The notes: a model not told the origin generated them from the letters alone. 7,155 bases of DNA from Streptosporangiaceae bacterium (GCA_030045295.1 JASIGD010000011.1:1-7155), one strand, 5' to 3'. Numbered from the stretch's first letter, positions 1-6,555 are shown. Translations and numbers: made by a program.

Positions 1-348
1 CCGCCCGCCGTGCCCGCCGCCGACGCGAAGCCCGCGCTAACCGCCCAGACGGCCGACGCCGCCCAGACGGCCGACGCCGCCCAGACGGCCGACGCCGCCC
101 CTGGGCTCGATACGGTGCCGTCCGCCGACGCCGCACCGGGGGCCAGTGTCGCACCGGCAGCCGACACCGTCGAGGCCATGCTGGCCGCCACCGTTCCGGG
201 CGCCAGCTTCGTCGGTTCGCTGGGTGTCAGCGATCCCGCCAGCGGCGCGAACTCCCTGGGCCTGGCCAACGGCGGTCAGGCCGACACCTCCGACGGAACG
301 CAGGAAGGCGACACCCCGTCCGCCAACGGCAGCGAAACCGCGATCTGA
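1..348 (+). CDS. C-terminal part of an unidentified Ala-rich protein (5' end outside window)
   Basis: The reading frame is open from the first base of the window to a TGA at 346-348, so this is probably the last 115 codons of a longer gene. A GTG at position 10 could serve as a start, but it has no visible ribosome binding site and nothing marks it as the true N-terminus. The visible protein is low-complexity, dominated by Ala, Asp, Thr, Gly and Pro, with the hexapeptide AQTADA three times in a row. A slightly hydrophobic stretch follows (around AMLAATVPGASFVGSLGV), then a Gly/Ser/Asp/Thr-rich acidic tail ending in SETAI. No catalytic motif or known domain is visible. It resembles a disordered tail or linker of a surface, membrane or regulatory protein, but that is inference. 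It converges on the HTH gene with no bases between the two stops. Function unknown. Confidence 0.6.
   Translation, partial: PPAVPAADAKPALTAQTADAAQTADAAQTADAAPGLDTVPSADAAPGASVAPAADTVEAMLAATVPGASFVGSLGVSDPASGANSLGLANGGQADTSDGTQEGDTPSANGSETAI
43..96 (+). repeat. 18-bp tandem repeat, three perfect copies
   Basis: The unit gcccagacggccgacgcc occurs at 43-60, 61-78 and 79-96 without a mismatch. It lies in frame in the Ala-rich gene and encodes AQTADA three times. The period is a multiple of three, so copy-number change would lengthen or shorten the protein without breaking the frame. Related A-D-A triplets continue on both sides in degenerate form. Confidence 0.95.
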
Positions 349-1521
349 CTACCGCAGCAGCATCACCAGGACGCTGCCGATGAGCGCGGCCACGACGATG
401 ACCACCAGCAGCCGCAGCGGGAAGAGCCGGTCGCTGCGGGACCCGCTGGGCGAAGCGGACGTCGGCTGCGGGGTTTCGGACTTGGCCGCGGCTTGCGGTG
501 CCGCGGCAGCGGCCGGCGCGGCGCCCTGTCGCGGATCGGGTACGGAGCGGCGCGGGAATTCAGGTACCGCCCGCTGAGCCGGACCCGGCGCGGGGCTTGC
601 CGGGATCTCAGCGGGCGGGGGCCAGGACGGTGGGGGGACGGGCTGCTCGTCGGCTGGTGACAGCGCAGGGCCTGGCCGTTGCGCGTCGGCGGGCGCGGTC
701 GCGGCAGCCGCGGGCGTCCAGAAATCCGTCGGCGCCGGCGACGCCGGTCGGTCCTCGTCCCGCTGCGGTCCCGGTCCGCCGTCGGCGGGCTCGTACCGCG
801 TGCCCCCCACGTCGGCCGGCCGCCAGGCCCGCTCGCTGCTGACCGGTTCCTGCGACGCGAGCCGGGCGTCCTGGGGCGGCGGCGTCGTCAGTTCGCTGTC
901 TTGCAGCCAGGAGGTGGAGAACGGATCGTGCCGGATGGCTGGCGGGCTTTCGGCCTGATCGGGCGTCCTGGTCACCCGGTCGTCGAATTGCCCGGCGCTC
1001 TGGGGTCCCCCGTGATGGTTGCCGTTGGAACTGTCCGGCGCGCCGCTCGGCACGGGCGTGGCGTCCCAGTTCGCCAGGCTCGCGGTCGCGGTTACCTGGT
1101 GGACGGCCTGCTCCGTGCGCTCGCGCTGACCCCTGAGCGCGGCCCTGATCCGCTCGGGGTCGTACGCGTCCGGCGGCGCCACGCTGACGCCCGCGCGGGC
1201 CCCGGCGACGGCGGCCGGGCTGGCGCCGGCGGGCCTGACCGGGAGGCCGAGTTCGGCTCCGGCCTCGAAACCGAGGAACCGCCACCGTTCTTCCCAGTCG
1301 GGCACGTTTCCGTCGCAAGCCCGGACGTAAGCGGCCAGGATCGGCAGGCTCGGCAGCGAGGACCCGTATTCTGCTTCCTGCAGGACGCCGCTCGGGTAAT
1401 GGGCCCGCGCCGCGAGTTCGTCATAGCCCAGCCCAGCCTCGTCGCGCAGCGCACGAAGGTCGGCCAGAAACCGCTCCTTGTCGTCGCCCTGTCCGGCCGA
1501 CCATATTCCCCGGGCTTGCAA
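349..1521 (-). CDS. Helix-turn-helix protein with Pro/Ala-rich linker and C-terminal membrane anchor
   Basis: This 390-residue protein starts at a TTG supported by a GGGAAGG ribosome binding site 7 nt upstream; no ATG or GTG lies in frame nearby. Residues about 15-82 form a compact helical XRE/Cro-like HTH domain: FLADLRALRDEAGLGYDELA, then the recognition-helix region ARAHYPSGVLQEAEYG, then further helices ending at WEERWRFL. Residues about 90-360 are low-complexity, rich in Pro, Ala, Ser, Asp and Gly, and probably disordered. Residues about 367-389 (LRLLVVIVVAALIGSVLVML) are one strongly hydrophobic segment, with Arg on the N-terminal side and one Arg after it. The predicted protein is therefore a cytoplasmic DNA-binding domain on a long flexible tether anchored by its tail. 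HTH domains of this type fused to Pro-rich linkers are common in actinomycetes, mostly uncharacterised. The order resembles RodZ, but no periplasmic domain follows the membrane helix. DNA targets are unknown. Confidence 0.85.
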   Translation of the reverse strand: MQARGIWSAGQGDDKERFLADLRALRDEAGLGYDELAARAHYPSGVLQEAEYGSSLPSLPILAAYVRACDGNVPDWEERWRFLGFEAGAELGLPVRPAGASPAAVAGARAGVSVAPPDAYDPERIRAALRGQRERTEQAVHQVTATASLANWDATPVPSGAPDSSNGNHHGGPQSAGQFDDRVTRTPDQAESPPAIRHDPFSTSWLQDSELTTPPPQDARLASQEPVSSERAWRPADVGGTRYEPADGGPGPQRDEDRPASPAPTDFWTPAAAATAPADAQRPGPALSPADEQPVPPPSWPPPAEIPASPAPGPAQRAVPEFPRRSVPDPRQGAAPAAAAAPQAAAKSETPQPTSASPSGSRSDRLFPLRLLVVIVVAALIGSVLVMLLR

Positions 1522-1528
1522 CTGGGCA

Positions 1529-1535
1529 CCTTCCC
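1529..1535 (-). promoter_or_regulatory. Ribosome binding site that decides the TTG start of the HTH gene
   Basis: On the minus strand GGGAAGG lies 7 nt before the TTG at 1521. It is the best purine-rich match in this leader. The ATG at 1544 is in another frame, so this site is the main support for the TTG start. Confidence 0.6.
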
Positions 1536-1693
1536 GTTGAACACATGGGCTCAGGCACCGCCCCGCGCCCGCACCTCATCACCTGGGATTACGGGGCAGG
1601 GTACCGCGCCAGCAGCCGCTACGTCGCTGATACCGCGCATTTGCTATCAAGTGTCCCTCGTCTGGCGCCAGGCCACGCCCGGAATCGCCGATC

Positions 1694-1713
1694 TCGGCCT
1701 GGTTCGAGGCCGA
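1694..1713 (-). terminator. Putative hairpin terminator downstream of menA
   Basis: tcggcct (1694-1700) and aggccga (1707-1713) are perfect complements around a 6-nt loop, forming a GC-rich stem 15 nt past the menA stop. No T-tract follows on the minus strand, so it is not a canonical Rho-independent terminator. Tail-less hairpins behind genes are common in high-GC actinomycetes. Position and symmetry support the call; function is inferred. Confidence 0.45.
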
Positions 1714-1728
1714 TCCGTGTCGGCCGGC

Positions 1729-2601
1729 TCAGCCGTGGATGGCCAATCCGATCGCGAACGCGATCCCGAAGGCCAGCTGCAGCCGTCCGGTTTGTCCCAG
1801 CACCTTGATCAGGGCCGGGCCCGTCGCGCCCGCCCGGACGGACCGGACGGGGATCCACGCCAGCGGCGCCGTGACGAGGGTGATCAGCGCAAACGGTCGG
1901 ATAAAGCCGATCAGCGCCGCGCAGCAGAAGGGCAGCAACAGCATCAGCACGTACGCTATCCGGCTGCGCGCGTCACCGAGCAGGACCGCGAGCGTCCGCT
2001 TGCCCGCCTGCGCGTCGGTGCGGATATCCCGCAGGTTGTTGACCATCAGCAGGGCGCAGGCCAGCAGCCCGGCTGGCACCGAGGCAGCCAGGCCCAGCCA
2101 GCTGAACCGCAACATCTCCACGTACGCGGTGCCTACCACCGCGACCACGCCGAAGAACACGAATACGAAGACTTCGCCGAGCCCGATGTATCCGTAGGGC
2201 CGGGGGCCGCCGGTGTAGAACCAGCCGGCTGCGATGCAGGCCACGCCCGCGGCCAGCAGCCACCACGAGACGACGGCCGCCAGCGCCAGCCCCGCCGCGC
2301 CGGCCACGAAGAAAGACCCGAACGCCGCCGCCATCACCTGCCGGGGCCGTGCGAGCCCCGCGGCGACCATCCGGACCGGCCCGACCCGCTTGGCGTCGGA
2401 GCCCCGCACGCCGTCGCTGTAGTCGTTGGCGAAGTTGACCCCGACCTGCAAGGCCAGCGCGACCAGGAGGGCGAGGGCCGCCCGCCACCAGGAAAACTCG
2501 CCGTACCCCGCCGCGACTCCCGAGCCGATCAGTACCGGAACCACGGCCGCCGGAAGGGTCCTCGGCCGCGTGCCGGCCAGCCATTCCCGAGCATCAGCCA
2601 C
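1729..2601 (-). CDS. menA: 1,4-dihydroxy-2-naphthoate polyprenyltransferase (MenA)
   Basis: MenA is an integral membrane prenyltransferase of the UbiA superfamily. It attaches a polyprenyl chain to 1,4-dihydroxy-2-naphthoate with loss of CO2, giving demethylmenaquinone. The 290-residue length is typical. The N-terminus WLAGTRPRTLPAAVVPVLIG is the characteristic MenA opening. The first Asp-rich, Mg/diphosphate-binding motif is NDYSDGVRGSD (residues 59-69). The second is NNLRDIRTD (188-196) with D192 and D196, followed by GKRTLAVLLG. The Y129-E143 stretch (YTGGPRPYGYIGLGE) is a conserved MenA loop. Roughly eight or nine hydrophobic helices can be seen. The GTG start at 2601 is forced: an in-frame TAA lies four codons upstream and no ATG is near; the ribosome binding site is weak. 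It is last in the ilvD-GNAT-menA run, 31 bp after the GNAT stop, so it may be co-transcribed. Other men genes are not in the window. Confidence 0.93.
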   Translation of the reverse strand: MADAREWLAGTRPRTLPAAVVPVLIGSGVAAGYGEFSWWRAALALLVALALQVGVNFANDYSDGVRGSDAKRVGPVRMVAAGLARPRQVMAAAFGSFFVAGAAGLALAAVVSWWLLAAGVACIAAGWFYTGGPRPYGYIGLGEVFVFVFFGVVAVVGTAYVEMLRFSWLGLAASVPAGLLACALLMVNNLRDIRTDAQAGKRTLAVLLGDARSRIAYVLMLLLPFCCAALIGFIRPFALITLVTAPLAWIPVRSVRAGATGPALIKVLGQTGRLQLAFGIAFAIGLAIHG

Positions 2602-2632
2602 GCCCAGATCTTAGAGGACGCCCGCTGGCCGG

Positions 2633-3166
2633 TTATTCACTGATGGCCGTGTGCAGCCGCACAACAGCAACGCTCGTGCCCACGTCCAGTTCGCCCCGGG
2701 CGCCGTCGGCGGCCCAGCCGGACGACTCGAGGAAGCGCCGCAACGCCTCGTCTGCCGCCAGTGCCCAGATGGAGACGGTGCGGAAGCCGTCCTGGGCGAG
2801 CGTATCCGCGGCGGCGTGCAAGAGCCTGCTGCCGTGTCCGTGCCCGGTCTGTTCCGGGGCGACGCGCAGCTCGTAGAGCTCGCCGTCGGTCCCCGGCCAG
2901 CGGTCGGCGTCCGTGGCCGGGCCGGCGGAGACGAACCCGACGACCGCCCGGGGCGGAGTTTCCTCGACCGCGACCAGCACCCGGTGCCTGCTGGTCGGCG
3001 GGCTGGTGATCGCCTCCCGCCACCGGTCGCACCACAGGTTCTCGGCCTCGTCGCCGGTCAGCTCGGCCAGCAGCGCGTCAGGAACGATTCCGGCGTAGCC
3101 GCACCGCCAGCTGGCCACCTGGACTCGGGCCAGGCTGGGGGCGTCGCCCGCGCGGGCCGGGCGCAC
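2633..3166 (-). CDS. GNAT-family N-acetyltransferase
   Basis: This 177-residue protein has the GNAT fold pattern. The N-terminal RPARAGDAPSLARVQVASWR is the usual beta1-alpha1 opening, and WRCGYAGIVPDALLAEL matches acetyltransferases of the RimI-like and phosphinothricin-like groups. Motif A is ELYELRVAPEQTGHGHGSRL (about 96-115). It holds the acetyl-CoA pyrophosphate loop G108-x-G110-x-G112, with Thr107 where Arg or Gln is common. Motif B follows as VSIWALAADEALRRFLESSG and W151 (about 131-151). It should transfer an acetyl group from acetyl-CoA to an amine; the substrate cannot be read from sequence. The start is a GTG with a G-rich stretch (GGGGG) 4 nt upstream, closer than ideal, but the protein begins where GNAT proteins normally begin. 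It lies 43 bp after ilvD and 31 bp before menA on the same strand. That suggests a shared transcript but no obvious functional link. Confidence 0.85.
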   Translation of the reverse strand: MRPARAGDAPSLARVQVASWRCGYAGIVPDALLAELTGDEAENLWCDRWREAITSPPTSRHRVLVAVEETPPRAVVGFVSAGPATDADRWPGTDGELYELRVAPEQTGHGHGSRLLHAAADTLAQDGFRTVSIWALAADEALRRFLESSGWAADGARGELDVGTSVAVVRLHTAISE

Positions 3167-3178
3167 GAAACCCCCGGT

Positions 3179-3208
3179 CCCGCGCGACGACGCCTGGCTC
3201 AGCGCGGG
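3179..3208 (-). repeat. Inverted repeat in the ilvD-GNAT gap
   Basis: cccgcgc (3179-3185) and gcgcggg (3202-3208) are perfect 7-bp complements with a 16-nt loop. They fill most of the 43-bp gap just after the ilvD stop. No T-tract follows. It could be a partial terminator or an mRNA-stabilising stem, but in such GC-rich DNA a 7-bp match can also arise by chance. Confidence 0.35.
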
Positions 3209-3209
3209 C

Positions 3210-5072
3210 TCACTTGTCCGGATGGGCGATCAGGGTGACGTCGCGAGCGGCGCCGGTGGAGGCCGACGTGGCCATCGCGGCGAAGACCTGCAGGGCCGCG
3301 CTGACCGGCCGCTGCCTGTCGGTCGGCCGGTACGAGCCCAGCGAGGCCAGTACCCGGGCCCGCCGGGCGGCGAGCTCGTCGTCGGGCACGTCCAGCCTGA
3401 GCTCACGGCGCGAGATGTCGATCACCACGATGTCGCCGTTTTCGGCCAGCGCGATCGCGCCGCCCGCCGCCGCCTCCGGCGCGACGTGGCACACCGACAC
3501 GCCCGAAGTCCCCCCCGAGAACCGCCCGTCGGTGATCAGGGCGCAGGCCCGGCCCAGTCCCTTGCCCTTCAGGAAACTGGTCGGGTACAGCATCTCCTGC
3601 ATGCCGGGCCCGCCGCGCGGGCCCTCGTAGCGGATGACCACCACGTCGCCAGCGCGGACCGCGCCGCCCAGGATGCCCGCGACCGCGTCTTCCTGGCTCT
3701 CGAATACGACCGCCGGCCCGGAGAACCGCCACAGTTCCTCGGGCACCCCGGCGGTCTTGATGATCGCGCCGTCAGGGGCGAGGTTCCCGTTCAGCACGGC
3801 GAGCCCGCCGTCGGCCGTGTAGGCGTGCGCCGCGTCCCTGATGCAGCCGCCTGCCCGGTCGGTGTCCAAACTGTCCCAGCGGGCCGACTGCGAGTACGGC
3901 CGGGTGGTCCGGACCCCGCCCGGCGCGCCGTGGTACAGCTCGACCGCCTCCTTGGTGACCGACGCAGACCCGAGATCCCACGCGTCGAGGAACTCGCGGA
4001 GCGACCCGCTGTGCACGGTACGCACGCTGCGGTTGAGCAACCCGGCGCGGTCGAGCTCGCCGAGGATCGACGGGATGCCGCCGGCCCGGTGCACGTCTTC
4101 CAGGTGGTAGGAGCTGCTGGGCGCGACCTTGCACAGGCACGGCACCCGGCGGGAGAGCTCGTCGATCTCCTTCAGCCCGAAGTCGACCCCGGCCTCGTGG
4201 GCGGCGGCCAGCAGGTGCAGGATCGTGTTGGTCGACCCGCCCATGGCCACGTCGAGCGCCATCGCGTTCTCGAACGCATCCCGGCTGGCGATCGACCTCG
4301 GCAGCACCGAGTAATCCCCGTCGGCGTAGTACTGGCGGGTGATGTCCACGATCACCTGGCCGGCCCGCTCGAACAGCCCGCGCCGCGCCGAGTGCGTCGC
4401 GAGCGTGCTCCCGTTGCCGGGCAGCGCCAGGCCGATCGCCTCGGTCAGGCAGTTCATCGAGTTCGCCGTGAACATGCCCGAGCAGGAACCGCACGTCGGG
4501 CAGGCGGACTCCTCCATCGCGAGCAACTGCTCGTCGGACACCGAAGGATCCGCCGAGGCGACCATCGAGTCGATGAGGTCGAGCTTGCGCCCGGATCCGG
4601 CGGCCAGCCCGGCCGGCGCGCCGGCCTCCATCGGGCCGCCGGACACGAACACGGCCGGGATGTTCAGCCGCATGGCGGCGATCAGCATGCCCGGTGTGAT
4701 CTTGTCGCAGTTCGAGATGCAGATCATGGCGTCCGCGCAGTGCGCGTTCACCATGTATTCCACCGAGTCGGCGATAAGTTCCCTGCTCGGCAGCGAGTAC
4801 AGCATGCCGCCGTGCCCCATGGCGATGCCGTCGTCCACCGCGATCGTGTTGAACTCCCGCGGCACCGCCCCGGCCGCGCGGATGGCGTCCGCCACCACCT
4901 GGCCGACCTCGCGCAGGTGCACGTGCCCGGGGACGAACTCGGTGAAGCTGTTCGCGACCGCGATGATCGGCTTGCCGATGTCTTCTCTGGCTACCCCGGT
5001 GGCGCGCAGCAGGGCGCGGGCGCCTGCCATGTTCCTGCCGTGCGTGACCGTGCGGGACCGAAGCGGCGGCAT
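3210..5072 (-). CDS. ilvD: Dihydroxy-acid dehydratase (IlvD)
   Basis: IlvD dehydrates 2,3-dihydroxy-isovalerate and 2,3-dihydroxy-3-methylvalerate to the 2-keto acids that lead to valine, leucine and isoleucine. It is a cytoplasmic iron-sulfur enzyme. I choose the ATG at 5072, giving 620 residues, close to the 613-616 of family members. It has GGAGGGGAG 6 nt upstream, and the protein then begins [20 protein letters not shown] as expected. A TTG at 5099 would add nine residues but would place that binding site inside the gene. Visible residues are D81 and D123 (Mg ligands in the E. coli enzyme), C122 in [10 protein letters not shown]124 (the carbamylated Lys position), C191/C194/C197 in [10 protein letters not shown], and [10 protein letters not shown] with the catalytic Ser. 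The N-terminal stretch [13 protein letters not shown] lacks the extra Cys of the [2Fe-2S] class, so it groups with the E. coli-like form. It reads away from the NERD gene, 63 bp downstream of that gene's stop, and may lead an operon with GNAT and menA. Confidence 0.97.
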   Translation of the reverse strand: MPPLRSRTVTHGRNMAGARALLRATGVAREDIGKPIIAVANSFTEFVPGHVHLREVGQVVADAIRAAGAVPREFNTIAVDDGIAMGHGGMLYSLPSRELIADSVEYMVNAHCADAMICISNCDKITPGMLIAAMRLNIPAVFVSGGPMEAGAPAGLAAGSGRKLDLIDSMVASADPSVSDEQLLAMEESACPTCGSCSGMFTANSMNCLTEAIGLALPGNGSTLATHSARRGLFERAGQVIVDITRQYYADGDYSVLPRSIASRDAFENAMALDVAMGGSTNTILHLLAAAHEAGVDFGLKEIDELSRRVPCLCKVAPSSSYHLEDVHRAGGIPSILGELDRAGLLNRSVRTVHSGSLREFLDAWDLGSASVTKEAVELYHGAPGGVRTTRPYSQSARWDSLDTDRAGGCIRDAAHAYTADGGLAVLNGNLAPDGAIIKTAGVPEELWRFSGPAVVFESQEDAVAGILGGAVRAGDVVVIRYEGPRGGPGMQEMLYPTSFLKGKGLGRACALITDGRFSGGTSGVSVCHVAPEAAAGGAIALAENGDIVVIDISRRELRLDVPDDELAARRARVLASLGSYRPTDRQRPVSAALQVFAAMATSASTGAARDVTLIAHPDK

Positions 5073-5078
5073 ACCGGT

Positions 5079-5087
5079 CTCCCCTCC
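5079..5087 (-). promoter_or_regulatory. Strong ribosome binding site deciding the ilvD start
   Basis: GGAGGGGAG on the minus strand, 6 nt before the ATG at 5072, is the best Shine-Dalgarno match in the window. It favours that ATG over the TTG at 5099, which lies upstream of it. Confidence 0.8.
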
Positions 5088-5116
5088 GTCGAATGGCAAA
5101 AGCTGGATAAAACTGC

Positions 5117-5132
5117 GGTGATCAGGATCACC
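5117..5132. promoter_or_regulatory. Perfect palindrome between the NERD gene and ilvD: operator or terminator stem
   Basis: ggtgatc-ag-gatcacc has 7-bp perfect arms around 2 nt. With one bulged base (c5116) the symmetry extends outward through ctg/cag. It begins 3 bp after the NERD stop and 44 bp before the ilvD ATG. On the minus strand it is followed by GCAGTTTTATCC and, further on, CTTTT, so a terminator for the NERD gene is possible, although the 2-nt loop would force some pairs open. The compact dyad is also typical of a dimeric repressor site, and its place suits control of ilvD. I see no convincing -35/-10 pair here. Confidence 0.5.
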
Positions 5133-5135
5133 AGC

Positions 5136-6467
5136 CTACCGGGACGGCGGGTCTGCCAGCGGGCTCTGCGCGAACGCTTCGTGAGCGGCCTTGTCGATCC
5201 GCTCGATGTCACTGGCGCTCAGCCGGTGGCTCCGGTTCTGCCGGGCCCGCCCGCGCAGGTACTTGCGCAGCTGCGGACCCCTGAACACGTCGACGTCCCC
5301 GATGGTCACGACGTTCCAGGCCAACTTCGGCCCGTAGAGCGCCATCGCCGGCCGGACGTCGACCCGGCTGCCGAGCGCGCCGGACAGCAGCTCGGTGGCG
5401 CGCTGAGATTCCCAGCGGGCGTGCTCCAGCCGGTCACTCATGTTGTGCGGCCCGTGCCACAGTTCGCGGCCAAGCCTGGGCCGCAGCGGCAGCCGCCTGT
5501 CCCAGGCCTCTGAGTCGATGGAGAACACGCCCGCGCGCCCGATCACCAGGTGATCGATCTGATCTTCGGTGCCCGGGATGGGCACGTTGTCCATGGCGCG
5601 GTAACCGGAATGGGCCAGCCTGCCCAGCTGCCTGCGGGTGCGCCGCTGGGCGGCGCTCAGCTGGGCCGTCCCCTGCCCGGTGAAGGTCGTCCTGGACCGG
5701 TAGATGGTATCGGCGATGGCGGCGAGCACGGCTAGCGTCAGCCCCCACCGCCAGGAGACCACGATCGAGAACGCCACGCCGACGACGATCGCGATGATCG
5801 CCCGCCGTTGCCAGGCCCGCTTCCGCGGGTCGGCGGAAAGGTGCGCCAGGTTGCCCAGGTGCTGGCCGATGCCCTCCCGCCGCGGCTCGTCGCCGTCCGC
5901 CACGGCCGTCGTGACCACGGGTTCCGGCGAATGCCCGGCATCCGCAGACCCCGCGGACCCCGCTGCTCCCGCGGACCCCGCTGCTCCCGCGGACCCCGCG
6001 CTGGCGTCGGCCTCTCCGCCGGGTACGTCGCGCGGGAAGCCGTGGCCGGCCTCGCCCGGCTCAGCCGGTTCCTCCGCGGCCGCCCAGCCCCAGATCGGCA
6101 CGTCGGCTTGGTCCTTGGCCGCCTCCGCCGCGGCCGCGGGACTCGCCGTGGCCGCGCCGTTGGCACTCGGCCAGGCCCGCGGACCCTCGGGTGTCGCGTC
6201 GTCCGCCGCGGTACCGCCGATTGCCTCCGCGTGACCGCCCGCCGCGGTACCGCCGTTTGCCTCGGCAGGCCCGGCCGCTCGCGCGGTACCGCCGTTTGCC
6301 TCGGCCGCCCCGCCCGCTCGCGCGGTACCGCCGTTTGCCTCCGCGCCGCCGCCTGCGGCACCGTCCCGCGCCGCCTCGTGCACCGGCGTCTGCTCTGGCG
6401 TCGCGCCGCCGCGGTGGTGGCCGAACCTCAGAATCGATCTGGGGTTTCTCAGCTTCGGCCGCGCCAT
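5136..6467 (-). CDS. NERD-domain membrane protein with repeat-rich N-terminal linker
   Basis: This 443-residue protein starts at an ATG with a weak GGGTGAG site 6 nt upstream. Residues 1-20 are basic (MARPKLRNPRSILRFGHHRG). Residues about 25-195 are low-complexity and carry two repeat families, EANGGTA-type (43-87) and SAGAAG-type (about 157-175). Residues about 222-256 form two closely spaced hydrophobic helices (RAIIAIVVGVAFSIVVSW and WGLTLAVLAAIADTIY). A basic stretch and the NERD (nuclease-related) domain follow at about 265-400: VPIPGTEDQIDHLVIGRAGV, FSIDSEAWDRRLP, then conserved helices and AWNVVTIGDVDVFRG. NERD domains resemble the PD-(D/E)xK nuclease fold. Here D305 and D318 are kept, but the Lys expected two residues after D318 is Glu320. 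The domain may therefore be inactive or use another residue. The basic tail RKYLRGRARQNRSHR could contact nucleic acid. The gene diverges from the amidase gene and is followed by ilvD. Role unknown; DNA processing or binding at the membrane is inference from the family. Confidence 0.82.
   Translation of the reverse strand: MARPKLRNPRSILRFGHHRGGATPEQTPVHEAARDGAAGGGAEANGGTARAGGAAEANGGTARAAGPAEANGGTAAGGHAEAIGGTAADDATPEGPRAWPSANGAATASPAAAAEAAKDQADVPIWGWAAAEEPAEPGEAGHGFPRDVPGGEADASAGSAGAAGSAGAAGSAGSADAGHSPEPVVTTAVADGDEPRREGIGQHLGNLAHLSADPRKRAWQRRAIIAIVVGVAFSIVVSWRWGLTLAVLAAIADTIYRSRTTFTGQGTAQLSAAQRRTRRQLGRLAHSGYRAMDNVPIPGTEDQIDHLVIGRAGVFSIDSEAWDRRLPLRPRLGRELWHGPHNMSDRLEHARWESQRATELLSGALGSRVDVRPAMALYGPKLAWNVVTIGDVDVFRGPQLRKYLRGRARQNRSHRLSASDIERIDKAAHEAFAQSPLADPPSR
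5953..6000 (-). repeat. 18-bp tandem repeat in the NERD linker
   Basis: The plus-strand unit gcggaccccgctgctccc starts at 5953, 5971 and 5989. The first two copies are perfect and the third is partial. It encodes a Gly-Ser-Ala-Gly-Ala-Ala type linker and stays in frame. A degenerate copy (gcagaccccgcg) precedes it at 5944. Confidence 0.85.
6208..6341 (-). repeat. 36-39 bp tandem repeat (four copies) in the NERD linker
   Basis: The plus-strand core gcggtaccgccgtttgcctc occurs at 6244, 6283 and 6322 without change and at 6208 with one substitution. Spacings are 36, 39 and 39 bp, all multiples of three. On the minus strand it encodes GEANGGTA-like units; the single change turns Asn into Ile in the last one. 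Each copy contains GGTACC. Identity at the DNA level, not only in protein, points to recent duplication or recombination. Confidence 0.9.
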
Positions 6468-6527
6468 CCGGTACTCACCCGCCTCAGCGTAACTGACTTA
6501 GGACTCAGCGCTTAGCACGTACAACGA

Positions 6528-6555
6528 TTGTGCCCGGCTCCGGCTGATTTATAGC
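6528..6555 (+). promoter_or_regulatory. Possible upstream promoter toward the amidase gene
   Basis: TTGTGC (6528-6533) and TATAGC (6550-6555) are separated by 16 bp, a sigma-70-like arrangement with only partial matches. Transcription from here would give a leader of roughly 55 nt. The -35 overlaps the near-palindrome at 6519-6533, which would suit repression. Weak evidence. Confidence 0.3.

Larger units (their letters stand above)
1522..1728. other. Intergenic region between the HTH gene start and the menA stop
   Basis: These 207 bp carry the upstream region of the HTH gene and the downstream region of menA. I see no convincing small gene: the plus-strand frame from 1545 to 1808 runs into the menA coding region and has no recognisable content. 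On the minus strand TTGATA (1644-1649 in plus coordinates) resembles a -35 box, but no good -10 lies at the proper distance, so I do not call a promoter. TGATA at 1628-1632 and TATCA at 1645-1649 form a short inverted repeat of uncertain meaning. Confidence 0.5.

Noticed and set aside
1545..1808. Possible small plus-strand gene in the HTH-menA gap
   Set aside because: It overlaps the 3' end of menA by about 80 bp and the menA terminator hairpin, has no ribosome binding site, and its translation looks like random Arg/Pro/Ser-rich sequence.
679..2643. Long plus-strand open frame (654 codons) opposite the HTH gene and menA
   Set aside because: It spans two genes and their intergenic region and has no recognisable domain. 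The absence of stops is explained by GC-rich codon bias on the other strand.
3222..5513. Long plus-strand open frame (763 codons) opposite ilvD and the NERD 3' end
   Set aside because: It is antisense to a clear ilvD gene. The translation is Arg/Gly/Val/His-rich without a fold pattern, as expected from the complementary frame of GC-biased codons, and it runs through two unrelated genes.
6208..6341. Regularly spaced repeats, considered as a CRISPR array
   Set aside because: Repeats are only about 20 bp, the intervening 16-19 bp segments are related low-complexity sequence and not unique spacers, the array is in frame within a coding gene, and no cas gene is present.
5136..6467. NERD-domain gene as part of a defence island
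   Set aside because: NERD domains occur in some defence systems, but the neighbours here are ilvD, GNAT, menA and an amidase, with no helicase, methylase, integrase or other defence gene visible.
5808..6515. Arg/Gly-rich plus-strand frame opposite the NERD linker with RGTAVCLG repeats
   Set aside because: The apparent peptide repeats are the reverse reading of the tandem DNA repeats in the NERD linker; there is no ribosome binding site and the composition is abnormal.
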